Of a stretch of 64,000 nucleotides of DNA, positions 26,213 to 34,166 are shown one piece after another. The DNA comes from a candidate division BRC1 bacterium ADurb.Bin183. GTDB taxonomy: Bacteria > Sumerlaeota > Sumerlaeia > MWCT01. The notes beneath the pieces are model-generated. The model saw only the letters and a list, made by a program, of their open reading frames with translations, was not told the DNA's origin and searched no databases. The stretch is from NCBI GenBank assembly GCA_002070185.1, contig MWCT01000007.1:64735-128734 (forward strand). Reading direction: 5' to 3'. Each line of letters begins with the position of its first letter. The first letter of the stretch is position 1. The position numbers and the translations under genes are program-made.

Positions 26213-27457
26213 ATGACGCCGGAAAATAAAAAATTATCCCGCCGCGATTTTATCAAGGATGCGGGCATTGGAGGAATCTCCACGCTTGTGTCGCTGGCTA
26301 CCGGCGGACTGGTGGGCAATCTAATGGCGCAGGACGCCACGCCGACAGAGACCCCTAAACCGGAAATCCCCCCCATGCCCAAACGCCCCTTCGGCAAGAC
26401 CGGCGTGAATGTTTCCATTCTCGCCGTCGGCGGCATCACAGATTTCACAACCAATCAAATCATCCTCAAAAAATCACTCGACTGGGGCATCAACTACTGG
26501 GACACCGCCGATTGTTATAACGGCGGAAATAGCGAAATAGGCATCGGTCAGTTTTTTGAGAAAAACCCGGACGCCCGCAAAAAAGTTTTCCTCGTCTCCA
26601 AATCTTGCGAACGCTCTCTTGATGGCATGTCCAAACTCCTTGCGCGTTCTTTTGAGCGCATGAAAACGGATTATATTGATTTATATTTCATTCACGGCAT
26701 CAGCAATATAAAAGAAATGGCGCCTGAGATGAAGGACTGGGCGGAGAAGATGAAAAAGGAAGGCAAGATTAAATTCTTCGGTTTCAGCACTCACAAAAAC
26801 ATGGCAGAACTCCTGCAAATGGCGCCTTCCCTCGGTTTTATTGACGGCATCATGATGACTTACAATTACCGCATCATGCACAAAGACGACATGAAAAAAG
26901 GCGTTGAAGAATGCCAGAAGGCGGGCATCGGGCTGACTGCTATGAAGACTCAAGGCGGCGGTCAGGTCAAAACCGATACCGAAGAAGAACTCAAACTCGC
27001 CGGTCAATTTATTCAGAAAGGCTACACGCCGCATCAGGCAAAACTCAAAGCCGTCTGGCAAAATCCCGCCATCGCCACAATCTGCTCTGCTATGTATAAT
27101 CTGACCGTTCTCTCTGCAAACGTCGCCGCCGCTGTGGACAACACCAAACTGGAATTGAGCGATCTCATGGAATTGAAAACTTACGCCGCAAAAAACTGCT
27201 CAGGATATTGCGCCGGTTGCGCCAGTATCTGCGACGCTGCCATGGGGCGCGATTCCCATATCGCCGATGTGATGCGTTATGTGATGTATCAAAAGGAATA
27301 TGGCGATGCTGAAATGGCAAGACGCGAATTCGCATCGCTCCCTGAAGGCGTCCGCTATTCCCTGCGCCATCTTGACTTCGCCGCGGCAGAACGCGCCTGT
27401 CCGCAAAAAATGCCAATCGGCAAAATCATGCGCGAAGCGGCGGATTTGTTGGCATAA
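26213..27457 (+). CDS. Tat-exported aldo/keto reductase with C-terminal cysteine cluster
   Basis: 414 aa with the Tat motif KLSRRDFIKDAG and a hydrophobic segment, probably cut after LMAQDA. The AKR domain (about 55-340) keeps the catalytic tetrad: Asp97 and Tyr102 in WDTADCY, Lys130 in LVSKSC and His161 in YFIHG. The C-terminal region has CSGYCAGCASICDAAM, a probable Fe-S site like those of ferredoxin-linked AKR relatives. AKRs normally use NADPH, which is scarce in the periplasm, so an Fe-S relay from the polyferredoxin upstream could be the electron source (inferred). A strong ribosome site (TGAGGAGG) precedes the ATG. It is the last gene of the cluster. Confidence 0.86.
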   Translation: MTPENKKLSRRDFIKDAGIGGISTLVSLATGGLVGNLMAQDATPTETPKPEIPPMPKRPFGKTGVNVSILAVGGITDFTTNQIILKKSLDWGINYWDTADCYNGGNSEIGIGQFFEKNPDARKKVFLVSKSCERSLDGMSKLLARSFERMKTDYIDLYFIHGISNIKEMAPEMKDWAEKMKKEGKIKFFGFSTHKNMAELLQMAPSLGFIDGIMMTYNYRIMHKDDMKKGVEECQKAGIGLTAMKTQGGGQVKTDTEEELKLAGQFIQKGYTPHQAKLKAVWQNPAIATICSAMYNLTVLSANVAAAVDNTKLELSDLMELKTYAAKNCSGYCAGCASICDAAMGRDSHIADVMRYVMYQKEYGDAEMARREFASLPEGVRYSLRHLDFAAAERACPQKMPIGKIMREAADLLA

Positions 27458-27607
27458 CGAAACATTAGAAACGGTGGCATGGGGTTACCGGCTCATTGTG
27501 CCATTTAAGCGATGGAAAAAAACTTATACGGAAATTATCTCCGCAATGGCGGAAAATAAACCTGCACACCCATTCGCCGGCGCACCGGCACAACATCAAA
27601 AAAACAA

Positions 27608-27635
27608 TTGACTTTTGTTTTTCATCGGTAATAAT
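27608..27635 (+). promoter_or_regulatory. Candidate promoter for the PAS histidine kinase
   Basis: TTGACT (27608-27613), a 16-base spacer and AATAAT (27630-27635) lie 88 bases before ATG 27724. The rest of the 266-base gap (27458-27723) shows nothing recognisable. Confidence 0.4.
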
Positions 27636-27723
27636 GGTGTTCCATGATTGATTTGAAAACCCGCAAGGCGATTGCGCTAATTTTTCGCAGACGGCGCAGC
27701 TGCATAAAATGAGGTGATGCGCG

Positions 27724-30114
27724 ATGGGGAGTATATCTGCCATAAGCGATAAACAGTCCCCGCAGGTTCACGTCCTCTATATCGGTCCCGATGTGGAGGC
27801 GGTGCGGAATCTGATTGAATCGCCTAAACCTCACGACCCAATTTCCCCGACGATAACTCTGGAATCGGATATGCTGAACGCATGCCGCGCTCTTGAACGC
27901 AGGCAATCGGCGCTCATTCTTTTGGATATGGACATCCCCGAAGGCATCGGCTTTCAACGCCTGAACATGTTGGGCGATGTCTGCCCTGAGACCCCCATCG
28001 TCTGCCTTGTTACCGGCGAGGCTTCTTTCATCGCGCAAGAGGCGCTCCTGAAAGGGGCGCAGGATTATTTGATAAAAGATGAAACCAACTGGAATTTATT
28101 ATTGCACACTATACGGCATGTGCTCGACCGGTGGAACGCTACAGCGTATCTGCGCAAACAGAAAAAGGAATTGGTCGGTTTGCGTCAGGAATATCAGGCG
28201 ATTCTGCGGAGCACGCCGAATGGACTTTGCATGCTCAATCCCGACTGGTCAATCCGATGGGCGAATTACTCCATGTACCGTTTGCTTGATGTTGGCGCTC
28301 CGGAAACAATGGATTTAACCGGTCAGTCGTTTGCCATATTCTTCAAAAGACAGGCAGATTTTGAACAGTATTGCGCCCTTGCGCGCCAAGGCGTCCGCAT
28401 GCAAGGCATTGATGACCGCCAGTGGCGGCTGTATCGTCTGGATGGCACGCCCTTTTATGCCCATCTCTCAATCGTGCGTCTTGACCCCGCACAGACCGAC
28501 CCGGGTTATGCCATCACTATCAGCGATATTACGGACAACGTCAACGCAAACGAGCAACTCCGTCAAACAAAAGAAAAACTCCAGATTGTTTATGACGGGA
28601 TGGTGGACGGGCTGATTATTGCAGATTGCGAAACCCGCCAATTTTATCAGGTCAATGACGCCATCTGTCGGATGCTGGGATACACCCGCGAAGAAATGCA
28701 CAGGTTGTCCGTTGATAAAATCCATCCCCCTTCCGAATTGCCTAATGTTATCAAGATGTTTGAAATCATCAAAACGGGCAAGATTGATTACATCCACGAA
28801 CTGCCCTGTCTGCACAAGGATGGCAGAATCTGTTATATGGATCTGGGCGCAAAACTGATTCAATATAATGATAGGTTGTGTTCCATTGGGTTTTTCCGCG
28901 ATTTGACCGCCCTTGTGGAAGCCGAGAAAAAATTACGCTTCAGCGAAGAACGGCTCAGGCTGCTGGTGGAGCAAATCCCCGCCATCATCTGGACAACCGG
29001 CAGGGATTTGACGCTTCAATCCATACAGGGCGTGGGGCTGAAATCCATCGGGCTCGAAACCCAGCCGTTTCTTGGCAAACCGCTGCGTGTTTTTATCCGC
29101 AACTTTTTGGCGAATCCGGCAAAGGGCGCCCTCAATTTAGGGAAATCAAGCAAACCCTCGCATGATGAGGAAAAGTTGATTGCCGCAACAAAAAATGCCA
29201 TAGAAGGCAAACGCGATTCGCTTGAGATTTTTATTCGCCCCGACACCTATTTTCATGTTTGCGTAGAACCTCTGCGAGACTCGGACGGCGCTATTAAAGG
29301 CACAATGGCGCTCTCCCTTGATGTATCCGAGCGCAAACGTCTGATGACCGCTTTAATACAGGAAGAACGCCTTGCCGCAATCGGCGGCGCCATGGATTCC
29401 ATCGCTCATTGCATGAAAAATCTTATAACCATTCAAAACAATGGCATCGGTCTTTTGAAGACCGCGATGGATGGTTCCAATTGGGCGCCCGCCGCCTTAG
29501 CCCACGAGATGTTGAACAAAAGTTCCCGCCGGCTTTCCCTGCTCTTGATGAACATGATGGATTATTCACAAATTCGGGAGATTACAAAAGAGGAAATTCA
29601 AATCCCTGCCCTGTTGCAGGACGTTATCAAGCACTTCGAATTCTCCATTATGAGTCTGGCAGAGGAATCAACAGCGCGCACAGCCCCGCATGATGTGCAG
29701 TTTGTCTCCCGGGTGGAAAAAGGAGCGGAGGTTCACATACTCGACTCCCAGCGAGTTTTCCGCGCCCTCCTCAATCTTGGCAATAACGCCATTGATGCCA
29801 TGCCCAAAGGAGGGACTTTGACATTAACCGCAGAAAGGATTTCACCGCAGGATGAACGCCTCCTTGCCTTGCCGCCCGATTCGGGCATTCAACAGGCGGA
29901 ATCCTATCTTATGATAGCGGTTTCCGATACCGGCATCGGCATCCCGCAAGAAATCCAGAAAAAGATATTTGACCCTTTTTTCACAAACAAAGGTTCAAAA
30001 GGTACCGGTCTGGGGCTGGCATCAGTAAAGCAGCTTATAGCCGACCATGGCGGAGCAATCAGCGTGGAATCAAAACCCGGCGCCGGTTCCGTTTTCCGAA
30101 TATTTCTGCCTTAA
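27724..30114 (+). CDS. Soluble hybrid histidine kinase: receiver-like domain, three PAS domains, HisKA/HATPase
   Basis: 796 aa without membrane segments. Residues about 15-140 are a receiver-like domain with LILLDMD (Asp68/Asp70) and YLIKDE (Lys118). Three PAS domains follow (about 155-270, 280-395 and 400-545). The dimerisation/phosphoacceptor region has SIAHCMKNL with His562 and lacks the common Pro after the Asn. The ATPase domain shows the N box NLGNNAIDAM (about 684), G1 box DTGIGIP, F box FDPFF and G2 box GTGLGLASV. It senses an intracellular signal and passes a phosphate on. No response regulator or output gene is adjacent, so it is an orphan kinase. GAGGTGAT precedes the start. Confidence 0.9.
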   Translation: MGSISAISDKQSPQVHVLYIGPDVEAVRNLIESPKPHDPISPTITLESDMLNACRALERRQSALILLDMDIPEGIGFQRLNMLGDVCPETPIVCLVTGEASFIAQEALLKGAQDYLIKDETNWNLLLHTIRHVLDRWNATAYLRKQKKELVGLRQEYQAILRSTPNGLCMLNPDWSIRWANYSMYRLLDVGAPETMDLTGQSFAIFFKRQADFEQYCALARQGVRMQGIDDRQWRLYRLDGTPFYAHLSIVRLDPAQTDPGYAITISDITDNVNANEQLRQTKEKLQIVYDGMVDGLIIADCETRQFYQVNDAICRMLGYTREEMHRLSVDKIHPPSELPNVIKMFEIIKTGKIDYIHELPCLHKDGRICYMDLGAKLIQYNDRLCSIGFFRDLTALVEAEKKLRFSEERLRLLVEQIPAIIWTTGRDLTLQSIQGVGLKSIGLETQPFLGKPLRVFIRNFLANPAKGALNLGKSSKPSHDEEKLIAATKNAIEGKRDSLEIFIRPDTYFHVCVEPLRDSDGAIKGTMALSLDVSERKRLMTALIQEERLAAIGGAMDSIAHCMKNLITIQNNGIGLLKTAMDGSNWAPAALAHEMLNKSSRRLSLLLMNMMDYSQIREITKEEIQIPALLQDVIKHFEFSIMSLAEESTARTAPHDVQFVSRVEKGAEVHILDSQRVFRALLNLGNNAIDAMPKGGTLTLTAERISPQDERLLALPPDSGIQQAESYLMIAVSDTGIGIPQEIQKKIFDPFFTNKGSKGTGLGLASVKQLIADHGGAISVESKPGAGSVFRIFLP

Positions 30115-30237
30115 GTTTATCGGGCGGGCGCGCGCGCTTCATTTTACTGATAAAAAACACTTGACGCAGATAGCGCGCTATGTTTTCATACCATTTATAC
30201 TTCTTGCGAAACATTTTCTCTAAGAGGAGAAAAGGTT

Positions 30238-30867
30238 ATGAAAAAAGGGATTGTTTATGCCGCGGTTCTTCTGACTCTTGTTATGGCGCTTTCGGGGTGC
30301 TCTTATCTCAAGAATCGCTACTACGACTTTCGCGACATCACAGACCTTGAGGTGGGCGCCACCTTTGCCAAGCCAAAAAATGGCTCAAAGTATCTTGTGC
30401 CACATGCCCTCGGCGCTTATGTGGAAGCGACGCAATTTATGCAGCTGGGCGCATTAGGGTTTAATAATATGGATACAGTGGGCGGAACTGCCGGTCTTGA
30501 CCTTCGCAGCTCCTGGGCTGGAAAGGAATCGCGCACCCGATACGGGTTTGGTCCATGGCAAAAATATGTCATCAACCAAGAGGGTTGGCTGGACGACTAC
30601 AAGGCGGAAAGCTTTGAAAAGCACGGCATAGACCTCTGCTATAGGGATAATGTCATGCAGGGAATCTGGCGCCGCACGCCCTATCTGCGCGGGCGCAACT
30701 ATTGGGAATATATCGGCGGCGAATTTGCCATCTCGGAGCCTTTCCTCTCCCACTTCGGCATAAAAATCCGCGCCGGTTTTGACCCTTGCCAGGTGATGGA
30801 TTTTATTCTTGGGTGGACAACTCTGGATATCTACGGGGATGATCTTGAAGATCGGGGAGAAAAATAA
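30238..30867 (+). CDS. Lipoprotein of unknown function
   Basis: A 209-aa protein with the lipobox ALSGC (Cys21). The mature part is beta-rich and aromatic-rich with a regular YxF and GxxxG pattern: DITDLEVGATFAKPKNG, QLGALGFNNMDTVGGTAGLD, and near the end FAISEPFLSHFGIKIRAGFD. It ends PCQVMDFILGWTTLDIYGDD. Similar small lipoproteins exist in many diderm bacteria, but I do not recognise a named family. Strong AGAGGAG ribosome site; a terminator follows at 30902, so it is probably monocistronic. A TTGACG at 30161 could be the -35 of its promoter, but I see no good -10 at the right distance. Confidence 0.7.
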   Translation: MKKGIVYAAVLLTLVMALSGCSYLKNRYYDFRDITDLEVGATFAKPKNGSKYLVPHALGAYVEATQFMQLGALGFNNMDTVGGTAGLDLRSSWAGKESRTRYGFGPWQKYVINQEGWLDDYKAESFEKHGIDLCYRDNVMQGIWRRTPYLRGRNYWEYIGGEFAISEPFLSHFGIKIRAGFDPCQVMDFILGWTTLDIYGDDLEDRGEK

Positions 30868-30901
30868 ATACCCAAATCAACTGTTTGAGCAGAACGCAAT
30901 C

Positions 30902-30938
30902 CGCCCCCGGAATCCCTCGAAATTCAGGGGGCGTTTTT
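30902..30938 (+). terminator. Rho-independent terminator after the lipoprotein gene
   Basis: The stem CGCCCCC/GGGGGCG (30902-30908 with 30927-30933) encloses a smaller GAAT/ATTC pairing and is followed by T5. Confidence 0.85.
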
Positions 30939-31008
30939 CCATCTGAAAAATCTTGTTGTTGCGGCGGCAGTTGAGCCGTCCTATCCTGTTGTTATGCGAG
31001 GTATGCTG

Positions 31009-31920
31009 ATGAGAACATGTCCCAAATGCGGTCTTGAATATGACATTGCGGAAGAGCGATGTCTTCGATGCGGCACGCCCCAAACCCCTCTGCCGCGCAA
31101 AAGAAAAATCGAACCCGGCGCCTTGCTCGGCAAAACATTTCGTTATAAACTGGAATCGCTTTTGGGCAAGGGGAAAAATGCCGAAGTCTGGCTGGCAAAA
31201 GATTTAAAAATGCGCGGAGGTTTGTTTGCGCTCAAAGCCCTCAAAACTCCGATAGCTAAAATTAAAAAAGAGGCTTTGCGCGCCTGCCAGTCCGCAGCCA
31301 AAATCGCTGAAACCCGCGTCCATCCAAATCTGGCGCGAATTTTCTCTTTTGAAACGGATGAAGAATTTGCCTTCTTTGTTTCGGAATACGTCAAAGGCGC
31401 CACACTGGAAAGCCTTCTTAAGAAAAGAAAAAAATTAACCGAGGATGAAGTGCTTTGGGTGGCGCGGGAGGCGTGTCTCGGTCTTCTTTATCTCCACCAG
31501 ACGGGACTGTCGCACGGCGCGCTGGCGCTCTCCAATATGATTCTCAGTGAATCGCCGAAAAACGACACACTCCCCACCGTTCCCACAGCCCGCAGCCATC
31601 CCCATCAATGTGTCCGACTGGCGGACTGGGTTATATCCATTGCAATTGAAAAGACGGCATCCAAAACCGTCTCCAAAACGCCCGCTAAAATGATAGTTGG
31701 CGATATGCGCGCTCTGGGCGGACTTTTGTATAACCTCTTAACCGGCAAATCTCTGCCCTCCAATTTGAAAGATTTAACGCTGCCGAAAGGCGCATCACCG
31801 CTCATCTCAGAGGTTCTTAAAATTTGTATGGCGCCGCCCGCTGCAATAAAATCCGATTCCGCCGGACGCGTGATTTCCATTATCGAGCGCGGACAAAAAG
31901 AGATGGTGGTTCTGGATTGA
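31009..31920 (+). CDS. Zinc-ribbon Ser/Thr-kinase-like protein lacking the catalytic Asp (predicted pseudokinase)
   Basis: About 303 aa. ATG 31009 is chosen over 30994 and 31003 because GAGG sits 7 bases before it and the ribbon then begins at once. An N-terminal zinc ribbon (CPKCG, CLRCG) precedes a Hanks-type kinase fold (about 40-290). The glycine-rich loop is LLGKGKNAEVW, the beta3 Lys is in FALKAL and an alphaC Glu is in KKEALRA. The catalytic loop, normally HRDLKxxN, reads HGALALSN (His169, Ala171 for Asp, Ala173 for Lys, Asn176). The DFG motif reads ADW. ATP binding may survive but phosphotransfer by the usual mechanism is unlikely. No membrane segment is present. It is followed 34 bases later by the HIT gene. 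Confidence 0.8.
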   Translation: MRTCPKCGLEYDIAEERCLRCGTPQTPLPRKRKIEPGALLGKTFRYKLESLLGKGKNAEVWLAKDLKMRGGLFALKALKTPIAKIKKEALRACQSAAKIAETRVHPNLARIFSFETDEEFAFFVSEYVKGATLESLLKKRKKLTEDEVLWVAREACLGLLYLHQTGLSHGALALSNMILSESPKNDTLPTVPTARSHPHQCVRLADWVISIAIEKTASKTVSKTPAKMIVGDMRALGGLLYNLLTGKSLPSNLKDLTLPKGASPLISEVLKICMAPPAAIKSDSAGRVISIIERGQKEMVVLD

Positions 31921-31954
31921 TAGCAGAACTATAAAGTTTGAAAGGGTTTTTGAT

Positions 31955-32455
31955 ATGAAGGTTAAGGGGAATTTATTCATCCCGTCAAAAGTGCGTTATG
32001 TTCGCGGGGAAAAGCCGAACGTGGATTGCATCCTTTGCGCCATAAGAGAAAAAGATAAAAAAGTGGAATCGCTGGAAATCTGCCGGACGTCTCAGTTTTG
32101 CATCTGCGCCAATCTTTACCCCTATAACCCCGGGCATATCATGATATTCCCCCTACGCCACATCGAAGATATCCGCGAGATGAAAAAAAAAGAAGCCGCG
32201 GAACTTTTCACGCTGGAAATAATCTCGCTTGAAATTCTTGACGAGGTCTTCAAACCGCATGGTTATAATATCGGTTATAATCTCGGACCATGCGGCGGCA
32301 ATAGCATAAAGCATCTCCATCAGCACATCGTCCCGCGATTCAGCAACGAACTGGGATTTGTTGACGTCATTACCGAAAGCCGCATCATCGTGGATGACCC
32401 GCGCCTTTCCCTGTCGAAACTGAAAAACTTATTCGCCGCAAAATTGAAAAAATGA
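31955..32455 (+). CDS. HIT-family nucleotide hydrolase/phosphorylase (Ap4A-phosphorylase-like)
   Basis: A 166-aa protein of normal HIT length. The histidine triad is HLHQH (His120, His122, His124), followed by IVPR. Further conserved parts are the CILC pair that may bind zinc, the YPYNPGHIMIFPLRH block and the NIGYNLGPCGGNSIKHLH run. It probably acts on dinucleoside polyphosphates or adenylylated compounds. Start at ATG 31955 after GAAAGG. Confidence 0.9.
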   Translation: MKVKGNLFIPSKVRYVRGEKPNVDCILCAIREKDKKVESLEICRTSQFCICANLYPYNPGHIMIFPLRHIEDIREMKKKEAAELFTLEIISLEILDEVFKPHGYNIGYNLGPCGGNSIKHLHQHIVPRFSNELGFVDVITESRIIVDDPRLSLSKLKNLFAAKLKK

Positions 32456-32495
32456 TTGCGATTATTTTGCCTGCCAATTTTCCTGCTTTTTCCTC

Positions 32496-32526
32496 TTGAC
32501 ACGGTGGGGGAGGGCTGCGGTATGCA
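32496..32526 (+). promoter_or_regulatory. Candidate promoter for tRNA-Gly
   Basis: Consensus TTGACA (32496-32501), a 19-base G-rich spacer, then TATGCA (32521-32526), ending 32 bases before the mature tRNA 5' end. The spacer is one or two bases long. Confidence 0.4.
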
Positions 32527-32558
32527 TTTAACACTTTTTTGTTGAATGATTGTGTCGA

Positions 32559-32634
32559 GCGGGAATAGCTCAGTTGGTAGAGCGCGACCTTGCCAAGGTC
32601 GATGTCGCGGGTTCAAGTCCCGTTTCCCGCTCCA
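32559..32634 (+). tRNA. tRNA-Gly (anticodon GCC)
   Basis: Acceptor GCGGGAA (32559-32565) pairs with TTCCCGC. The anticodon loop is TTGCCAA, giving GCC; the T arm is GCGGGTTCAAGTCCCGT. The discriminator is T (32631) and CCA is encoded (32632-32634). Confidence 0.97.
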
Positions 32635-32661
32635 ATTTTATTATAGGCAATATTTTTCCCG

Positions 32662-34116
32662 ATGAAAATCTGCCTTATCTCCCCTTATGAAAGCGTCTCT
32701 TCGTATGGGTTGCGTCTCCTTTCTTCCATTTTGAAAAAAAATGGACATCAAGTAACATCGCTCTTTTTGGGATTAAATTTTGTCAACGAATCAATCTCGC
32801 CCGAATCCCACGCAGAAATTGCAAAGTTTGCATGCGGCTCGCAACTCATCGGCATCAGCCTTTCTTCAAATTATTACCGCATATCCATAGACCTGACCCG
32901 CATCCTTAAAGAGCGCTGTCCGCAGATTCCCGTCCTTTGGGGCGGCATCCACCCGACTATCGAGCCGGATGAATGTATCAAATTTTGCGATATGGTCTGC
33001 ATTGGCGAAGCGGAAGAAGCCATCAAAGAACTGGCACAGAGGATGGACGCCGGACAGCCCTACACGGATACTCGGAATTTTTTTTTCAAGCAACCCGATG
33101 ACAGTGTAATAAAAAACCCGCTGCGTCCTTTGGTGAAAGATTTGGATTCTTTGCCCCTGCCGGATTATTCCAATCAGGAACAATATATTTTGCAGGATGG
33201 GAAGCTTATCCCTTCCACGCATGAACTGCTCAACGAAAATCTCAGCGGGCAATATCTGACGCTTGCCTCTCGGGGATGCGTCAATTCATGCGCCTATTGC
33301 TGCAATAGTTTCCTTAAAGAACTCTACAAAGGCGACCGCTGGTTTCGCAAGCGCTCGATTGAAAATGTCCTCGAGGAATGCTTCTGGGTGAAGGACAACC
33401 TTCCTTGGGTGACCGAAATTCTCTTTGATGATGACGCCTTTATGGCGCGCGGACTGGATGAACTCAAAACATTTGTCGAGGCATACAAAAAAAGAGTAGG
33501 GATTCCCTTTTTTGTCACCGGCGTTACCCCCCGCATGCTCTCCGAGGAAAAATTACAAACGCTGATAGATGGCGGAATGAAACGCATCCGAGTCGGCGTC
33601 CAAACGGCAAGCGACCGCGTCAACTTTGATATCTACAAGCGGCGCATCTCTCAAAAAGAGGCGCTTGAGGCTTTCAAAATTGTGGGGCGCCACATCAAAG
33701 ATTTCCGCCGCACTCATTACGATTTCATCGTGGATAACCCATGGGAAACCGAAGAGGAACAGCTGGAAACCCTGCGCTTCCTTTTGAAAATCCCCCGCCC
33801 GTGGGCGATTAATATCTGCTCTCTGACATTCTATCCGGGCGTGGAGTTGTATGAGCGCGCCCTCAAAGAAGGATTGATTAAAGATAAATTCAAGACGATA
33901 TATGACAAAAATTTCCATTTATACCGCCCCAGTTATGTTAATAAAATGTTTTATTTCTTCTGCCAGACCAATCTGCCCGTCTGGGCGCTGTCCCTGTTCG
34001 TCAACAAATGGGTCATCGCCCTGAAATTGAACTGGCCACTTTGGTGGGCGTATCTTGCGGCGCGAGATGCCAAACATTATTTTTATGTGCTCAAAGCAAA
34101 AATCCGCGGGAAATAA
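32662..34116 (+). CDS. B12-binding-domain radical SAM protein (class B-type)
   Basis: A 484-aa protein. The N-terminal cobalamin-binding Rossmann-like domain (1-150) has PVLWGGIHPTIEPDECI and VCIGEAEEAI, as in the BchE/P-methylase group. The radical SAM domain has the cluster SRGCVNSCAYCCN with Cys206, Cys210 and Cys213 in CX3CX2C spacing. GMKRIRVGVQTASDRVNFDIYKRR and HYDFIVDNPWET are typical of the class. The last 90 residues (FFCQTNLPVWALSLFVNKW) are hydrophobic and could touch the membrane. Such enzymes methylate or rearrange lipids, hopanoids or natural products; the substrate here is unknown. It precedes the Wzt-like gene by 50 bases. Confidence 0.88.
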   Translation: MKICLISPYESVSSYGLRLLSSILKKNGHQVTSLFLGLNFVNESISPESHAEIAKFACGSQLIGISLSSNYYRISIDLTRILKERCPQIPVLWGGIHPTIEPDECIKFCDMVCIGEAEEAIKELAQRMDAGQPYTDTRNFFFKQPDDSVIKNPLRPLVKDLDSLPLPDYSNQEQYILQDGKLIPSTHELLNENLSGQYLTLASRGCVNSCAYCCNSFLKELYKGDRWFRKRSIENVLEECFWVKDNLPWVTEILFDDDAFMARGLDELKTFVEAYKKRVGIPFFVTGVTPRMLSEEKLQTLIDGGMKRIRVGVQTASDRVNFDIYKRRISQKEALEAFKIVGRHIKDFRRTHYDFIVDNPWETEEEQLETLRFLLKIPRPWAINICSLTFYPGVELYERALKEGLIKDKFKTIYDKNFHLYRPSYVNKMFYFFCQTNLPVWALSLFVNKWVIALKLNWPLWWAYLAARDAKHYFYVLKAKIRGK

Positions 34117-34166
34117 AAAAAGCGGGGCGCGGAGCCGTTCCGCCCTTATATGGTGAATCGGTTGCC

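Noticed and set aside
27583..27600. GC-rich hairpin (GCCGG/CCGGC) after the aldo/keto reductase gene as a terminator
   Set aside because: The stem is only 5 bp and is followed by a mixed A/C stretch, not a T-run.
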